Source: Elusimicrobiota bacterium (GTDB taxonomy: Bacteria; Elusimicrobiota; Elusimicrobia; UBA1565; UBA9628). From it: a stretch of 41,177 nt of DNA. The notes beneath the pieces were generated by a model. The model was not told the DNA's origin and made no database searches. It saw only the letters and a program-made list of their open reading frames with translations. The translations under genes were made by a program, and so were the position numbers. The stretch is from NCBI GenBank assembly GCA_016209035.1, contig JACQWX010000084.1, positions 1 through 41,177 on the forward strand. Reading direction: 5' to 3'. Of the stretch, positions 23,951 to 32,440 are shown in pieces (position 1 is the first letter of the stretch; every line of letters starts with the position of its first letter).

Positions 23951-23977
23951 AGCGCTCCAAGTGTAGCAAACATTAAG

Positions 23978-25051
23978 TCAGCCCTGCGGCGCGCGGCGGC
24001 GCTTGGCGGCCGCGTCCGGGACTGGTTCGCGCAGGCGGTCCATGAAGGCTCGGGCCTCGCCGAGGCCCAGCACCGCCGTGACGCATACGTCCTTGTCCTT
24101 GAGCCTGTCCTCCCATTCGGCGGCGGACGCCCCGGCCAGGACGCGCGCCAACACGGCCGTCAGCTCCGAAGCGTGGGCCAACGGGTCGTCGGCGAGGCCG
24201 CGCAGGGACTCCAGGCCGAGCGCGTCCAACAGGGAGAGCGCGAAAGGCTTCTCCAGCGCCGCCACCGCCAGCCAGCGTCCGTCGGAGGCGGCGTAGAGGC
24301 GGTAGAACGGATGCGACCCGTTCCACCAGCGCGGGCCTTCGGGGTCCCTGCCTTCGGCGAGGGCCTCGCCGAGCGGGACGGGAAGAAGGGAGTGCGCGGT
24401 CTCCGCCATGGACACCGAGACGCGCTTGCCGCGCCCCGTCACGCCACGTTCCACGAGCGCGGCGAGCACGGCCGCCACGGCCGCGAGACTGCCGGTCAGG
24501 TCCGCTACCTGCGTGGGCGGGACGGCCGGCTCGCCGCTCAGGCCGAGGAAGCCGCTGACGGCAAGAAAGTTCAGGTCGTGCCCGGCCTTGCGCCGCCACG
24601 GCCCGTCGCCCGGATAGCCGGTCAGCGAGCAGTAGATGAGGCGCCCGTTGAGCTTCATGAGCTCCCCGGGTCCCAGCCCGCAGCGGTCCATGAGGCCGGG
24701 GCGGAAGCCTTCGATGAGGATGTCGGCCTCTGCGGCCAGCGCATGCGCGGCCGCGAGCCCCTCGGGCTTGCGGAAGTCCAGGGGCAGGAATTCCTTGCCC
24801 TGGTTGACCATCAGGAAGGTGGAGCCGACGCCGTCGATCTTCGGCGGCATCTCCCTGGCCTCGTCGGCGAAATGCGGCAACTCGATCTTGGTGACGCGGC
24901 AGCCCAGATCGGCCAGAATCTGCGTCGCGTAGGGGCCGGGAAGGAGCTTTGTGAAGTCGAGCACGCGCAGGCGCTCGAATCCGGCCCATGGGCCGCGCAG
25001 GCCGCCCAAGGGACGTCCCGGCAGGTCCGCGAAGCGTGGAGGCCCCGTCAT
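23978..25051 (-). CDS. Alpha-methylacyl-CoA racemase-type CaiB/BaiF enzyme
   Basis: I start at the ATG (25051) that overlaps the yraN stop by ATGA; the frame is open further but shadows yraN. The 357-residue protein is a family III CoA-transferase fold: VLDFTKLLPGPYATQILADL at the N-terminus, then ADILIEGFRPGLMDRCGLGP and the sequence GHDLNFLAVSG, whose His matches the racemase His, and a later VADLTGSLAAV whose Asp matches the racemase Asp. That His/Asp pair favours 2-methylacyl-CoA racemase over transferase. It may be used in branched-chain lipid turnover; no neighbours confirm that. It is the last coupled gene of the translation operon. Confidence 0.82.
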   Translation of the reverse strand: MTGPPRFADLPGRPLGGLRGPWAGFERLRVLDFTKLLPGPYATQILADLGCRVTKIELPHFADEAREMPPKIDGVGSTFLMVNQGKEFLPLDFRKPEGLAAAHALAAEADILIEGFRPGLMDRCGLGPGELMKLNGRLIYCSLTGYPGDGPWRRKAGHDLNFLAVSGFLGLSGEPAVPPTQVADLTGSLAAVAAVLAALVERGVTGRGKRVSVSMAETAHSLLPVPLGEALAEGRDPEGPRWWNGSHPFYRLYAASDGRWLAVAALEKPFALSLLDALGLESLRGLADDPLAHASELTAVLARVLAGASAAEWEDRLKDKDVCVTAVLGLGEARAFMDRLREPVPDAAAKRRRAPQG

Positions 25052-25392
25052 GGCTGCGCTCCGAATGCGTCCGGAAGGTGGCGGACCTCGCCGGCCTCGA
25101 TACCGACGACGTCGAACCTCATCGGGCCGTCCCAACCCTTGGATTGAGCCCAGGCCAGCGCCGTCTTGACGAGCCTGCGGCGCTTGCGGCCGTCCACCGC
25201 CGCTTCAGGGCCTCCGAAGGAAGACCCTGCCCGGGATTTGACTTCGACGAAGACCATGGTGTCGCCGTCCCGCGCGATGAGGTCGATCTCGCCGAAGGGC
25301 CTGCGGAAATTGCGCTCGAGGATGCGCAAGCCCTTCGCCCGGAGGAACGCCGCGGCGGCTGATTCGGCTTCGTCTCCCTTGAGACGGCTCAC
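25048..25392 (-). CDS. yraN: YraN/UPF0102 nuclease-like protein
   Basis: A 114-residue protein of the UPF0102 family, a PD-(D/E)XK-type restriction-endonuclease fold; its function is not firmly known. The core is visible: GDEAESAAAAFLRAKG, then FGEIDLIARDGDTMVFVEVKSR with the Asp and E-x-K residues. I start at the GTG (25392) overlapping the rnhB stop by GTGA; the open frame continues through rnhB but only as a shadow. YraN is often beside rnhB, as here. Confidence 0.9.
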   Translation of the reverse strand: MSRLKGDEAESAAAAFLRAKGLRILERNFRRPFGEIDLIARDGDTMVFVEVKSRAGSSFGGPEAAVDGRKRRRLVKTALAWAQSKGWDGPMRFDVVGIEAGEVRHLPDAFGAQP

Positions 25393-26105
25393 GCGGAGGG
25401 CCGCGCGGCGGTCGCCCCGGCGCCAAGGAACTCCAGGAGGGGGAGCGAGAGCTGGCTGACGGGGGAGAAAGACCTGCGGTGGGCCAGACAAGGCCCGAGC
25501 ACCCTGAGCGACTCCAGGTGGCGGGCCGTGCCGTAGCCCTTGTGCTCGGCCAGGCCGTAGCCGGGGTAGCGGCGGTCGAGACGTTCCATCCACGCGTCCC
25601 TGGTCACCTTGGCCACGAGGCTTGCCGAGGCCACGCTCAAGGAGAGGTCGTCGGCCTCCGGGATGGCGACCTGGCGCAGCCCCAGGCCGGGGATGGTCCT
25701 GTTGCCGTCCACCACGACGAGGACCCTTGAGGGGTCGCATCCGGCCGCGGCACGCCGCGCCGCCCGCCTCATCGCCGCGAGCGTGGCCGCCAGGATGTTG
25801 TCGCGGTCGATCTCGGCCGGCGTGGACCAGCCGACCGAGACGGCGCTCGCCGCCTTGAGGACCGCCTCCAGGCCCGCGTTCCTCTGAGCGCGGGTCAGCC
25901 GCTTCGAGTCGCGGACCTCGGAGAGCCCCGAAAGGCCGCGGGCTCCCAGCCGCACGGCCGCAGCCACCACCGGGCCGGCGAGCGGCCCCCGGCCGGCCTC
26001 GTCCACCCCGATCAGGACGCCGGCGCCGAAGGCGCAGGCGCGACGCAGGTCCGAATCGAAGCGAGCCCTGGGCAAGCACCCCATTGCGCCAGGCTTGGCC
26101 GGCAC
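25389..26105 (-). CDS. rnhB: Ribonuclease HII
   Basis: A 238-residue enzyme that cuts RNA in RNA-DNA hybrids and at single ribonucleotides. The metal-binding residues are in place: GVDEAGRGPLAGPVVAAAV (Asp-Glu), DSKRLT, an ADDLSLSVASASLVAKVTRD helix, and the middle strand VVVDGN. The GTG start follows the rplS stop immediately; an ATG at 26084 is an alternative. The C-terminal 30 residues are Ala/Pro/Leu-rich, a little longer than usual. It is in the rplS-rnhB-yraN arrangement often seen in other bacteria. Confidence 0.93.
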   Translation of the reverse strand: MPAKPGAMGCLPRARFDSDLRRACAFGAGVLIGVDEAGRGPLAGPVVAAAVRLGARGLSGLSEVRDSKRLTRAQRNAGLEAVLKAASAVSVGWSTPAEIDRDNILAATLAAMRRAARRAAAGCDPSRVLVVVDGNRTIPGLGLRQVAIPEADDLSLSVASASLVAKVTRDAWMERLDRRYPGYGLAEHKGYGTARHLESLRVLGPCLAHRRSFSPVSQLSLPLLEFLGAGATAARPSA

Positions 26106-26549
26106 CTACGCGGCAGCGGCGGGAGCCTGCGGCGCAGTCTGCGCCGCAGGCGCAGGAGCAGCGGTCCCGGTCGCCGGAACCGTTGGCGCGTCGGTAGACG
26201 CTTCGCCCTCCTTGAAGGCTGCCGCCCGGGTCGCGTCCTCCGTCAGGCGGGCCGCCTTGCCCGTCAGCCCCCGCAGGTAATAGAGCCGGGAGCGCCGGGC
26301 CCGACCCGTGCGAACGAACTCGATCCTGTCGATGTGGGGGGAGTGGAGCGGGAAAGTCCGCTCCACGCCGACGCCGAAAGAGACCTTCCGGACCGTGAAG
26401 GTCTTGGACTCTCCCTCGCCGCGCGACCGGATCACGGTCCCCTCGAACACCTGGATGCGCTCGCTCTCTCCTTCGACGACCTTGAGGTGCACCTTCACGG
26501 TGTCCCCCGGCCTGAACGTCGGTGTCTTCTTCGTCTTCTGTGCCGTCAT
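26106..26549 (-). CDS. rplS: Ribosomal protein L19 with Ala/Pro tail
   Basis: A 147-residue large-subunit protein. I start at the ATG at 26549, with GGAGG 4 nt upstream, overlapping the trmD stop by ATGA. The core (about 10-112) has [31 protein letters not shown] in order and [18 protein letters not shown] near its end, so the protein is complete. An extra tail of about 30 residues, Thr/Pro/Ala-rich and ending APAAAA, is absent in common L19 proteins. Part of it is encoded by a GC palindrome. Confidence 0.95.
   Translation of the reverse strand: MTAQKTKKTPTFRPGDTVKVHLKVVEGESERIQVFEGTVIRSRGEGESKTFTVRKVSFGVGVERTFPLHSPHIDRIEFVRTGRARRSRLYYLRGLTGKAARLTEDATRAAAFKEGEASTDAPTVPATGTAAPAPAAQTAPQAPAAAA
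26126..26150. repeat. GC palindrome at the L19 tail (family member)
   Basis: CCTGCGGCGCAG (26126-26137), one T, then its reverse complement CTGCGCCGCAGG (26139-26150): 12-bp perfect arms inside the coding tail of rplS, close to its stop. Confidence 0.55.
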
Positions 26550-27238
26550 GACGCCTCCTTCAACAGATCTGGGCGCTTGCGGCGCGTCGCTGAGGCCGCC
26601 GCCCGCCGGCGCCATGCGCCGATGCGCTCATGGTCCCCGGAGAGCAGCGCGCCAGGGACCTTCATGCCGCGCCACGCCCTGGGCCGGGTGTAGTGCGGAT
26701 GGTCCAGCCGCCTGCAACCCGAGCTCGACGGGACGAAAGACTCAGCCTTCAGCGCATCCTCCGCGAGGACCCCCGGAAGGAGCCTCGTCACGGCGTCCAC
26801 CACCGCCATGGCCGGGATCTCGCCTCCCGTCAGAACGAAATCGCCCATCGAGACCTCGTCGTCGAACTCCGTCCGCAGCCGTTCGTCGATGCCCTCATAG
26901 TGCCCGCAGACGAGCACCACATGCTTCTTCCGGGCGAACTCGGCGGACACGCGGCTGTCGAACCCGCGGCCCTGGGGAGAAAGGTGCACGACCCACCTGC
27001 CATTGCGCCGGCCGGGGATGCTCTTGAGCGCCTGATAGAGCGGCTCGGCCATCATGATCATGCCGGGCCCGCCGCCGTACGGACGGTCGTCGACCTTGCG
27101 GTGCCTGTCCTTGCTGAAATCCCTCGGATTGACGAAGTCGATCAAGACCTTGCCGCTCTCCCGGGCGCGGCCGACGATGCTCTCGCCGAACGCGCCCTCG
27201 AACATCCGAGGGAAGAGGGTGACGACCGTGAACTTCAT
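26546..27238 (-). CDS. trmD: tRNA (guanine37-N1)-methyltransferase
   Basis: A 230-residue SPOUT methyltransferase that methylates G37 of tRNAs. The knot and substrate signature is intact: [13 protein letters not shown] near residue 50-62, [30 protein letters not shown], then PHYTRP with the conserved Arg. It overlaps khpA and rplS by 4 nt on each side. Length is normal. Confidence 0.95.
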   Translation of the reverse strand: MKFTVVTLFPRMFEGAFGESIVGRARESGKVLIDFVNPRDFSKDRHRKVDDRPYGGGPGMIMMAEPLYQALKSIPGRRNGRWVVHLSPQGRGFDSRVSAEFARKKHVVLVCGHYEGIDERLRTEFDDEVSMGDFVLTGGEIPAMAVVDAVTRLLPGVLAEDALKAESFVPSSSGCRRLDHPHYTRPRAWRGMKVPGALLSGDHERIGAWRRRAAASATRRKRPDLLKEAS

Positions 27239-27462
27239 TCCACCTCAAGAAAGGCTCTCTTCCCCTGCTTCGCCGCGGCCGCGCTCACCAGGGCGCGCAC
27301 GGCCTTGATGACCCGCCCCTGCTTGCCGATGATCTTGCCCTTGTCCTCCTCGCAGACGACCAACTTGAGCTGGACCGTCTGGTCCTCCTCGGACTCGGTC
27401 ACGGCGACCTTGTCAGGATGGTTGGCGAGCCGGGTGACGATGAACTCGACGAGCGCCTTCAT
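27235..27462 (-). CDS. khpA: KH-domain RNA-binding protein KhpA
   Basis: A 75-residue single KH domain with the GxxG loop in GKIIGKQGR, followed by helix VIKAVRALVSAAAAKQGKR. KhpA forms a dimer with KhpB in several bacteria and binds RNA; whether khpB is present is not seen here. It overlaps rpsP and trmD by ATGA at both ends. RimM, which usually sits between khpA and trmD, is missing. Confidence 0.92.
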   Translation of the reverse strand: MKALVEFIVTRLANHPDKVAVTESEEDQTVQLKLVVCEEDKGKIIGKQGRVIKAVRALVSAAAAKQGKRAFLEVE

Positions 27463-27734
27463 GATTTCCCGCCCGCTGCGGGCGTCTGCGCGGGGAGCCT
27501 CCCCCTGAGAAGGCCGGCCACCGTCTCGGAGGGCCTGGCGCCCACCTTCAGCCAGTAGGCGTAGCGCTGGGCGTTGAATTGGACCTTCTTGGTCCTGTCT
27601 TCGGTCCTGGGGTTGTACGATCCGAGAATCTCGATCGGCCTGCCGACCGGGCCCCGGGACTTCTCGACGGCGACGACCCGATAGTAGGGCTGCTTCGGCT
27701 TGCCCATCCTCTGGAGTCTGATGACTACTGCCAT
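27459..27734 (-). CDS. rpsP: Ribosomal protein S16
   Basis: A 91-residue small-subunit protein. Typical motifs are IRLQRMGKPKQPYYRVVAVE at the N-terminus, GSYNPRT, and a YWLKVGARPSETVAGLL helix. A Shine-Dalgarno AAGGAG precedes the ATG by 6 nt. It is the first gene of the S16-KhpA-TrmD-L19 block; rpe ends 47 nt upstream, with a GC hairpin in between. Confidence 0.95.
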   Translation of the reverse strand: MAVVIRLQRMGKPKQPYYRVVAVEKSRGPVGRPIEILGSYNPRTEDRTKKVQFNAQRYAYWLKVGARPSETVAGLLRGRLPAQTPAAGGKS

Positions 27735-27753
27735 GATGTTCTCCTTGTCGCGA

Positions 27754-27772
27754 GCCTCCCCTACGGGGAGGC
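27754..27772 (-). promoter_or_regulatory. Leader hairpin before rpsP
   Basis: GCCTCCCC-TAC-GGGGAGGC, perfect 8-bp arms, between rpe and rpsP and about 20 nt upstream of the rpsP ATG. The core is the same as that of the def leader hairpin (34264-34290). Here the Shine-Dalgarno AAGGAG is free, so it may attenuate or stop transcripts coming from rpe. Confidence 0.5.
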
Positions 27773-27781
27773 GAGCATTCC

Positions 27782-28486
27782 TCAGTGATTGAACGAGTTC
27801 TCAGCCGTCCTCTGGAGCGCCTTGAACGCCGCGCCGACGTCGCGCTCCCCGAACACCGCGGTCCCGGCCACGAGGCACTCCGCGCCCGCCCGCGCGGCGG
27901 CCGCGGCCGTGGTCCGGTTGATGCCGCCGTCCACAGCCACGCGGCAGCGGAGTCCCGCCGCCGAAACGGCCCTGCGCAAGGCCGCGACCTTTGGCATCGC
28001 GGAAGAGAGGAACTTCGCGCCGCCGAACCCCGGCTCGACGCTCATGACCAGGGCGAGGTCCATCTCCCCGAGCAGGGGGACGAGGCGGCTGGCGGGCGTG
28101 CGCGGCTTTATCGCCATGCCCGCGGCCACGCCCAGGCGGCGCAGGCCCTTGAGCGCCCGCCGCGGGTCCTTGCAGGCTTCCCAATGCACGACCACCATGT
28201 CGGCCCCGGCCCGAGCGAAGAAGGGCGCAACCTCCTCGGGATTGGACACCATGAGATGGGCGTCCACGAAAAGGCCGGGCGCCCGCCGGAGGCGGGCGCG
28301 CTCCTTGATCATCCTGACCAGGTCCGGCCCGAAGCCGATGTTCGGGACGAAGTGGCCGTCCATGACGTCCACCGAGACCCATCGGGCGCCCGCGGCCCGC
28401 GCCTCGTCGAGGCACTCCCCTAGGCGGGAGAGGTCCGCGGAGAGCAGCGACGGCACGACCTGCACGCCGGAAGGCGCATTCCTCAT
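27782..28486 (-). CDS. rpe: Ribulose-phosphate 3-epimerase
   Basis: A 234-residue (beta/alpha)8 enzyme interconverting ribulose-5-P and xylulose-5-P. Motifs: VPSLLSADLSRLG, VDVMDGHFVPNIGFGP, DAHLMVSNPE and the phosphate loop DGGIN; the catalytic Asp and His are retained. It starts at the ATG (28486) that overlaps the PASTA-protein stop by ATGA. The next gene upstream, fmt, and the ribosomal block downstream show it is embedded in a growth-linked operon. Confidence 0.93.
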   Translation of the reverse strand: MRNAPSGVQVVPSLLSADLSRLGECLDEARAAGARWVSVDVMDGHFVPNIGFGPDLVRMIKERARLRRAPGLFVDAHLMVSNPEEVAPFFARAGADMVVVHWEACKDPRRALKGLRRLGVAAGMAIKPRTPASRLVPLLGEMDLALVMSVEPGFGGAKFLSSAMPKVAALRRAVSAAGLRCRVAVDGGINRTTAAAAARAGAECLVAGTAVFGERDVGAAFKALQRTAENSFNH

Positions 28487-29433
28487 AGATCGCGCTCCTC
28501 CACCAGGACGCCGTTTAGGTAAATCTTCACGCGCCCGCCCCCGACCACATCCTGGATCGGCAGGTCGATCTTCGAGCCCGGCCGGCGCAGGCCGTTGAAG
28601 AGCTCCCTCTCGCCGAACTTGTCCGAGATGACGATGCGCACCAGGCTCTCGCTGGCTCCCTGGGAGACCTCGTAGTGGAAGGTCCGCGCGGCCGTCCCTT
28701 CCCGCGGGCCCTTCTTGCGGCCGCTGATGGTGATGGAGACCTTGGCGTCGGAGCCGACCACCGTGTCCGGCCTGGGGCTCTGGCTGAGGACGACCCCGTA
28801 GGGGAACAGGGAGGCCGGGTCCGTCGAGACGCTCACCTTGACGCCCGCGGACGCCGCCCAGGACATCGCCTCGGCCATGTCCTTCCGGTTGAAGTCCGGC
28901 ATCAGCACGACGCCGCTCGGAGGCGGCCCCCCCGAGACCACCACGTCGACGAGGGATTCGCGCTCCACGCTGGCCTCCGGGCCCGGAGACTGGGACACGA
29001 CCACCCCCTTCTCCGCGCTCAAGGAGTAGGTCTCGCTGCGCTCGCCCAGCATGAGCTGCCCCTGGCGCAGCAGCATCTCGGCGTTCCTCAGCGGCATCCC
29101 GAGGATGTTGGGCACGAAGACCGTCACGCCCCCGTGGCTGACCGTCACGCGGACGAGCTTGCCCTCGCGCACCACCGTGCCGGCGGGCGGCATATGCCGG
29201 ACCACCGCATCCACGGGGACCGTGTTGTCGAATTCGGTCCCATCCTTCTTCAAGCCCAGGTTCAGGGGCCCCAAGGAGTCGAGCGCCGCGGACAGCGACT
29301 TGCCCTTGATGTCGGGCACGGTCACCGTCTTGCGCGCATGGATGATGCCTTCGAGAGACCATTGCAATGCCACGAATGCGACCAACGCCAAACCGACGAC
29401 CGTCAGCGTGACTTCGAAAGAGCGGACTTTCAA
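28483..29433 (-). CDS. Membrane-anchored protein with three PASTA domains
   Basis: A 316-residue protein: a short cytoplasmic start, one membrane helix (about 8-28), then three PASTA domains (about 36-101, 102-171, 172-241), each with a VPNILGMPL-like opening and a VVVSQSPGP-like turn. A C-terminal beta-rich domain follows (about 242-316). PASTA domains bind peptidoglycan fragments or muropeptides. No Ser/Thr kinase domain is attached, unlike PrkC/PknB. The start is a TTG overlapping the fmt stop by TTGA, with GGAG 5 nt upstream, which supports it. A role in cell-wall sensing beside rpe and fmt is inferred. Confidence 0.88.
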   Translation of the reverse strand: MKVRSFEVTLTVVGLALVAFVALQWSLEGIIHARKTVTVPDIKGKSLSAALDSLGPLNLGLKKDGTEFDNTVPVDAVVRHMPPAGTVVREGKLVRVTVSHGGVTVFVPNILGMPLRNAEMLLRQGQLMLGERSETYSLSAEKGVVVSQSPGPEASVERESLVDVVVSGGPPPSGVVLMPDFNRKDMAEAMSWAASAGVKVSVSTDPASLFPYGVVLSQSPRPDTVVGSDAKVSITISGRKKGPREGTAARTFHYEVSQGASESLVRIVISDKFGERELFNGLRRPGSKIDLPIQDVVGGGRVKIYLNGVLVEERDL

Positions 29434-30413
29434 GAGGTCTCCAACACCGAACCGACCTTGAGCCGCGCGCCGTTGAGGAAATCTACCGCCGGCATCTGCC
29501 TTTTCCCTTCAGGTTGGACTGAAAGGATCCAGAGGCGGCTTCCTTGCGAACATTGTACCAAAAATCCCGTCCCGCGCTCAACCGCGACGATGGCGCCGGG
29601 CGCTGACGTTCTCCTCTCGCCGGGCGCCTGCGCGCTTGCAGGACACGCGGCTGCGTCCGGCGCGTCGCGAGCGGTCCGGCACACCGCCAGCCGCACGGAA
29701 CGGCCGGTCAGCCGCAGGTCCAGGAAAGCCTTGGGCCCGAGCATCATGCCGCGCACCAGGTTGTGGATGCGAGACGCCGTCAGGCCGAAGCTGATCCGGA
29801 CGTCGTCGCGCTTGATGACGGGCGCGAAGCTCGGTTCGCCCGATTGAGGCTCCCGACGGGCCGTCCCGGCCGCCGCCTCCGCGACGGTCTCGGCGAGCAG
29901 GTCGCGTCCCAGACGGACGAGCCTCTCGAAGAGCTGAGCCGCGTCCTCATCCGGGCCGATGTCGAGGGCCCGGCTCGCGGCGATCGGGCCGGTGTCGAGG
30001 CCTTCGTCGAGCCAGAAGACCGTGACCCCGGTCCTGGTCTCGCCGCGCGCCAGGCTCCACTGCACCGGAGCCGCGCCCCGGCATCTCGGCAGGAGGGAGA
30101 AATGCACGTTGAGCGTCCCCATCCGGGGGAGTTCCAGGGCGTCTTTCTTGAGGAGCTTGCCGTAGGCGACCGCCACCGCCAGGTCCGCGGAAAGACCCTG
30201 GAGATATCCGGCGACGTCGGCGGAGGTCTCCGGCTGGAACACGGCCAGGCCGAGCCTCTCGGCGGTCTGCTTGACCGCGGGCGCATCGAGCTTGAGGCCT
30301 CGCCCGGCCGGCTTGTCCGGCTGGGTGACGACGCCTACGACCTCGTGGCCGCGGGCCAGGTCCTCGAGGAACGGGACCGCGACGGCCGGAGTCCCGTAGA
30401 AGACGACCTTCAC
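29430..30413 (-). CDS. fmt: Methionyl-tRNA formyltransferase
   Basis: A 327-residue enzyme that formylates initiator Met-tRNA. Residues 1-190 hold FYGTPAVAVPFLE, VVTQPDKPAGRG, the catalytic Asn-His in LNVHFSLLPRCRGAAPVQW and the Asp in DEGLDTGPI. The OB-fold C-terminal domain (about 205-320) has an Ala/Pro-rich insert (about 252-272, PASAQAPGE) in a loop. The start is a GTG that overlaps the preceding stop (TAG-TG). Confidence 0.95.
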   Translation of the reverse strand: MKVVFYGTPAVAVPFLEDLARGHEVVGVVTQPDKPAGRGLKLDAPAVKQTAERLGLAVFQPETSADVAGYLQGLSADLAVAVAYGKLLKKDALELPRMGTLNVHFSLLPRCRGAAPVQWSLARGETRTGVTVFWLDEGLDTGPIAASRALDIGPDEDAAQLFERLVRLGRDLLAETVAEAAAGTARREPQSGEPSFAPVIKRDDVRISFGLTASRIHNLVRGMMLGPKAFLDLRLTGRSVRLAVCRTARDAPDAAACPASAQAPGERRTSAPGAIVAVERGTGFLVQCSQGSRLWILSVQPEGKRQMPAVDFLNGARLKVGSVLETS

Positions 30414-32263
30414 TAGCGCAAACCTCCCAGTTCCCGTCTTGCCTGGTCGATTCTCCTACGCGCGCGTTCCAGGTCGGTTCCCCCCTGGTTCCCGCCTCCA
30501 TCCCCGGACCCAGGAGTCTGCCCGCCAGGACCCGCGATCTCCACGGACACGCCGTTGAAGTCCCCGACGCAACGCTCCATCGTCGTCTGATACCTCTTCG
30601 CCCCAAAGGCCCTCAGCATCGCGTGGGGACAGCCGGCAAGCTCGTTGACTGCCAGGTCGAAATACGCGGGCGAGTACGAGAACAATGCGTCGAGGTAATG
30701 GAACAGAACCTCCGCCTCTCCAGTCGTCAACTCCCCGGGTTTCGCGCACGCCACCCGCGCCACCTCCTGGACCATGTCCATCCTGATGCGGGCCACCACT
30801 TCATCGGAGATGGCGTTGAGCTTCTTCGCTGAATAGGGCGATCCGTCGGACAAGAACCGCCGGAGCATCGTCAAAGGACAGCCTGAAAGACCGCTTGTCC
30901 CAGGATAGAGCTCAACCCCGAAGTAGGGCGAGTCCGCGTACACCAGGGACAGAGCCTTGCCAAACTCCTCGGCCTCCCAGCCGGCGATGTGCGTGGGCAT
31001 GGCGCAGCCCTTGCGGGCTACCTCCTGGAGCTTGGCGATGGCGCCGTCGAAATACTGCCGCGCCACATCCCTGCCGGACTCGACCGCCGCGGCCAGCTTG
31101 TCGGGCGACGACACATCCCGGGCAAACAGGGAGAACAGCACCTGGTATGGGCAGCCTTTGAGCCCCTTGAACGCCGAGAAGGGCTCTAGGCCCAACTCCA
31201 GATTGCGGGACTTTTCGAGAGCATCTTTAAAGCGCGCCACGTCGCTTCCGAAGAACCCCGAACCGGATCTGGAGCAGGCCTCCCCTGCGAACTGCCGCAA
31301 GTCCTCCACCGCTCCTCGCGCCTCGATGCGCTTCTTGAGCCTGCCGGTTTCCTCCTCGACAGTATCTTTCAGACGCTTCAGGCGCATGAATTGTTCCTGG
31401 TTGCGGGTCTCTTGAATAGAAGCAAGGAAAAGCAACGTGCCTTTCCTTCTACCCGCCGCTATCTCCCGCGCCGGTTCTACGTAGTCGGCCCGCGCCCGCT
31501 CGGTTTTTTTGATTTGGTCCGCGCTCAAACCCAGAATGACCGCTGCCTTCAGCTTCTTGTCGAGAGCAAAATCCTCTTCCTCTTCCTTGGTCTTCCAGCC
31601 TGCGTGCGTGGAGTCCCTCGTCACCAGACGGGTGTAATGCACCGCCTCATGATAGAGCGTGCCGGCCAAGCTGGAAGGGTCGCCTTCCTTCGCCGCGGCC
31701 CTGAACGCCGCGATCCGAACAGCGGTGAACCCGTCGTCCTTGGTGATGGCACGGTCTTCCTCATAGGCCGCGGGGACATCTATGTAACGAAGGTATCCCT
31801 TGGCGTTTTTGACCTCTCGGATGGTCTCTCCCTGGTCGAAGAACTTGACTTGCCAAGGCACCTTCGTCCCCTTCATGATGTCGCCATTCTGGATGGTGCC
31901 TTCGCCTTTGGGACAGATGCCGTAGGCATCCACAGTCTTTTCGATGGCTTGGTCCAGCTTCTTCAACTCTTTCTGCGCCTTGAGGAGCTTGTCATGCGCC
32001 TCGTTCCAATCTTTCAAGGCCTGCAATGGAGCATTCCTGTCGCGAGCGGGCCCTCGTTTGGCCTCCTCATCAGCTTGCAGCAACTGGTAGTCGTCATAGG
32101 CTGCGACGCCTTCCTTGATGAGCCTGGTGATCTCAGGTTTCCTGGCCTCAAGGTCAGGCGCTGGACGCGGGAGCCACCACCTTTCAGGCTTGGGATTCTC
32201 AGACTTGGGGCTCTGGCCGAACAGCGATGAAGCAAGCAGACAGCTCAACAGGATCAGTTTCAC
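30413..32263 (-). CDS. Exported HExxH protein with three Cys-paired repeats
   Basis: A 616-residue protein with a short signal peptide (MKLILLSCLLASSLFGQ). A zinc-type HEAVH motif lies at 205-209 (TLYHEAVHYTRLV), followed by an acidic stretch at 227-231, so it may be a metallopeptidase, unproven. Residues about 328-555 hold three copies of a roughly 90-residue unit. Each contains an AC-x-P/S start, a helix with EA-x2-F-x2-AL, and a GCP-x2-ML-x3-F end, with cysteine pairs at 330/371, 420/462 and 506/545. The C-terminus is Gly-rich, then basic helices. It starts with GTG overlapping the upstream secreted gene by GTGA; the first seven residues (MKLILLS) match that gene, showing duplication. Not assigned to a family. 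Confidence 0.7.
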   Translation of the reverse strand: MKLILLSCLLASSLFGQSPKSENPKPERWWLPRPAPDLEARKPEITRLIKEGVAAYDDYQLLQADEEAKRGPARDRNAPLQALKDWNEAHDKLLKAQKELKKLDQAIEKTVDAYGICPKGEGTIQNGDIMKGTKVPWQVKFFDQGETIREVKNAKGYLRYIDVPAAYEEDRAITKDDGFTAVRIAAFRAAAKEGDPSSLAGTLYHEAVHYTRLVTRDSTHAGWKTKEEEEDFALDKKLKAAVILGLSADQIKKTERARADYVEPAREIAAGRRKGTLLFLASIQETRNQEQFMRLKRLKDTVEEETGRLKKRIEARGAVEDLRQFAGEACSRSGSGFFGSDVARFKDALEKSRNLELGLEPFSAFKGLKGCPYQVLFSLFARDVSSPDKLAAAVESGRDVARQYFDGAIAKLQEVARKGCAMPTHIAGWEAEEFGKALSLVYADSPYFGVELYPGTSGLSGCPLTMLRRFLSDGSPYSAKKLNAISDEVVARIRMDMVQEVARVACAKPGELTTGEAEVLFHYLDALFSYSPAYFDLAVNELAGCPHAMLRAFGAKRYQTTMERCVGDFNGVSVEIAGPGGQTPGSGDGGGNQGGTDLERARRRIDQARRELGGLR

Positions 32264-32440
32264 GGCAGTACCTCGATTTCCACGGCGTTCGATTCTACGA
32301 CGCCGAAATGTTTACGCTTCTTTTCTTGAAGTTCTTTCATCTCGGATTCGCTGATCTTCCCGCGTCTAAGGTCTCTCTGGAGTTCTTCTTCTGTGGGAAG
32401 GGGCAACAACGGGTCCCTGTAGACCAGCTTGAGCTTGTAG
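32243..32440. repeat. 198-bp direct repeat, left copy
   Basis: Near-identical to 33295-33491: end of one secreted-protein gene, the stop/start overlap and the first bases of the next. The copy here is intact; the other lacks one T. Confidence 0.9.
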
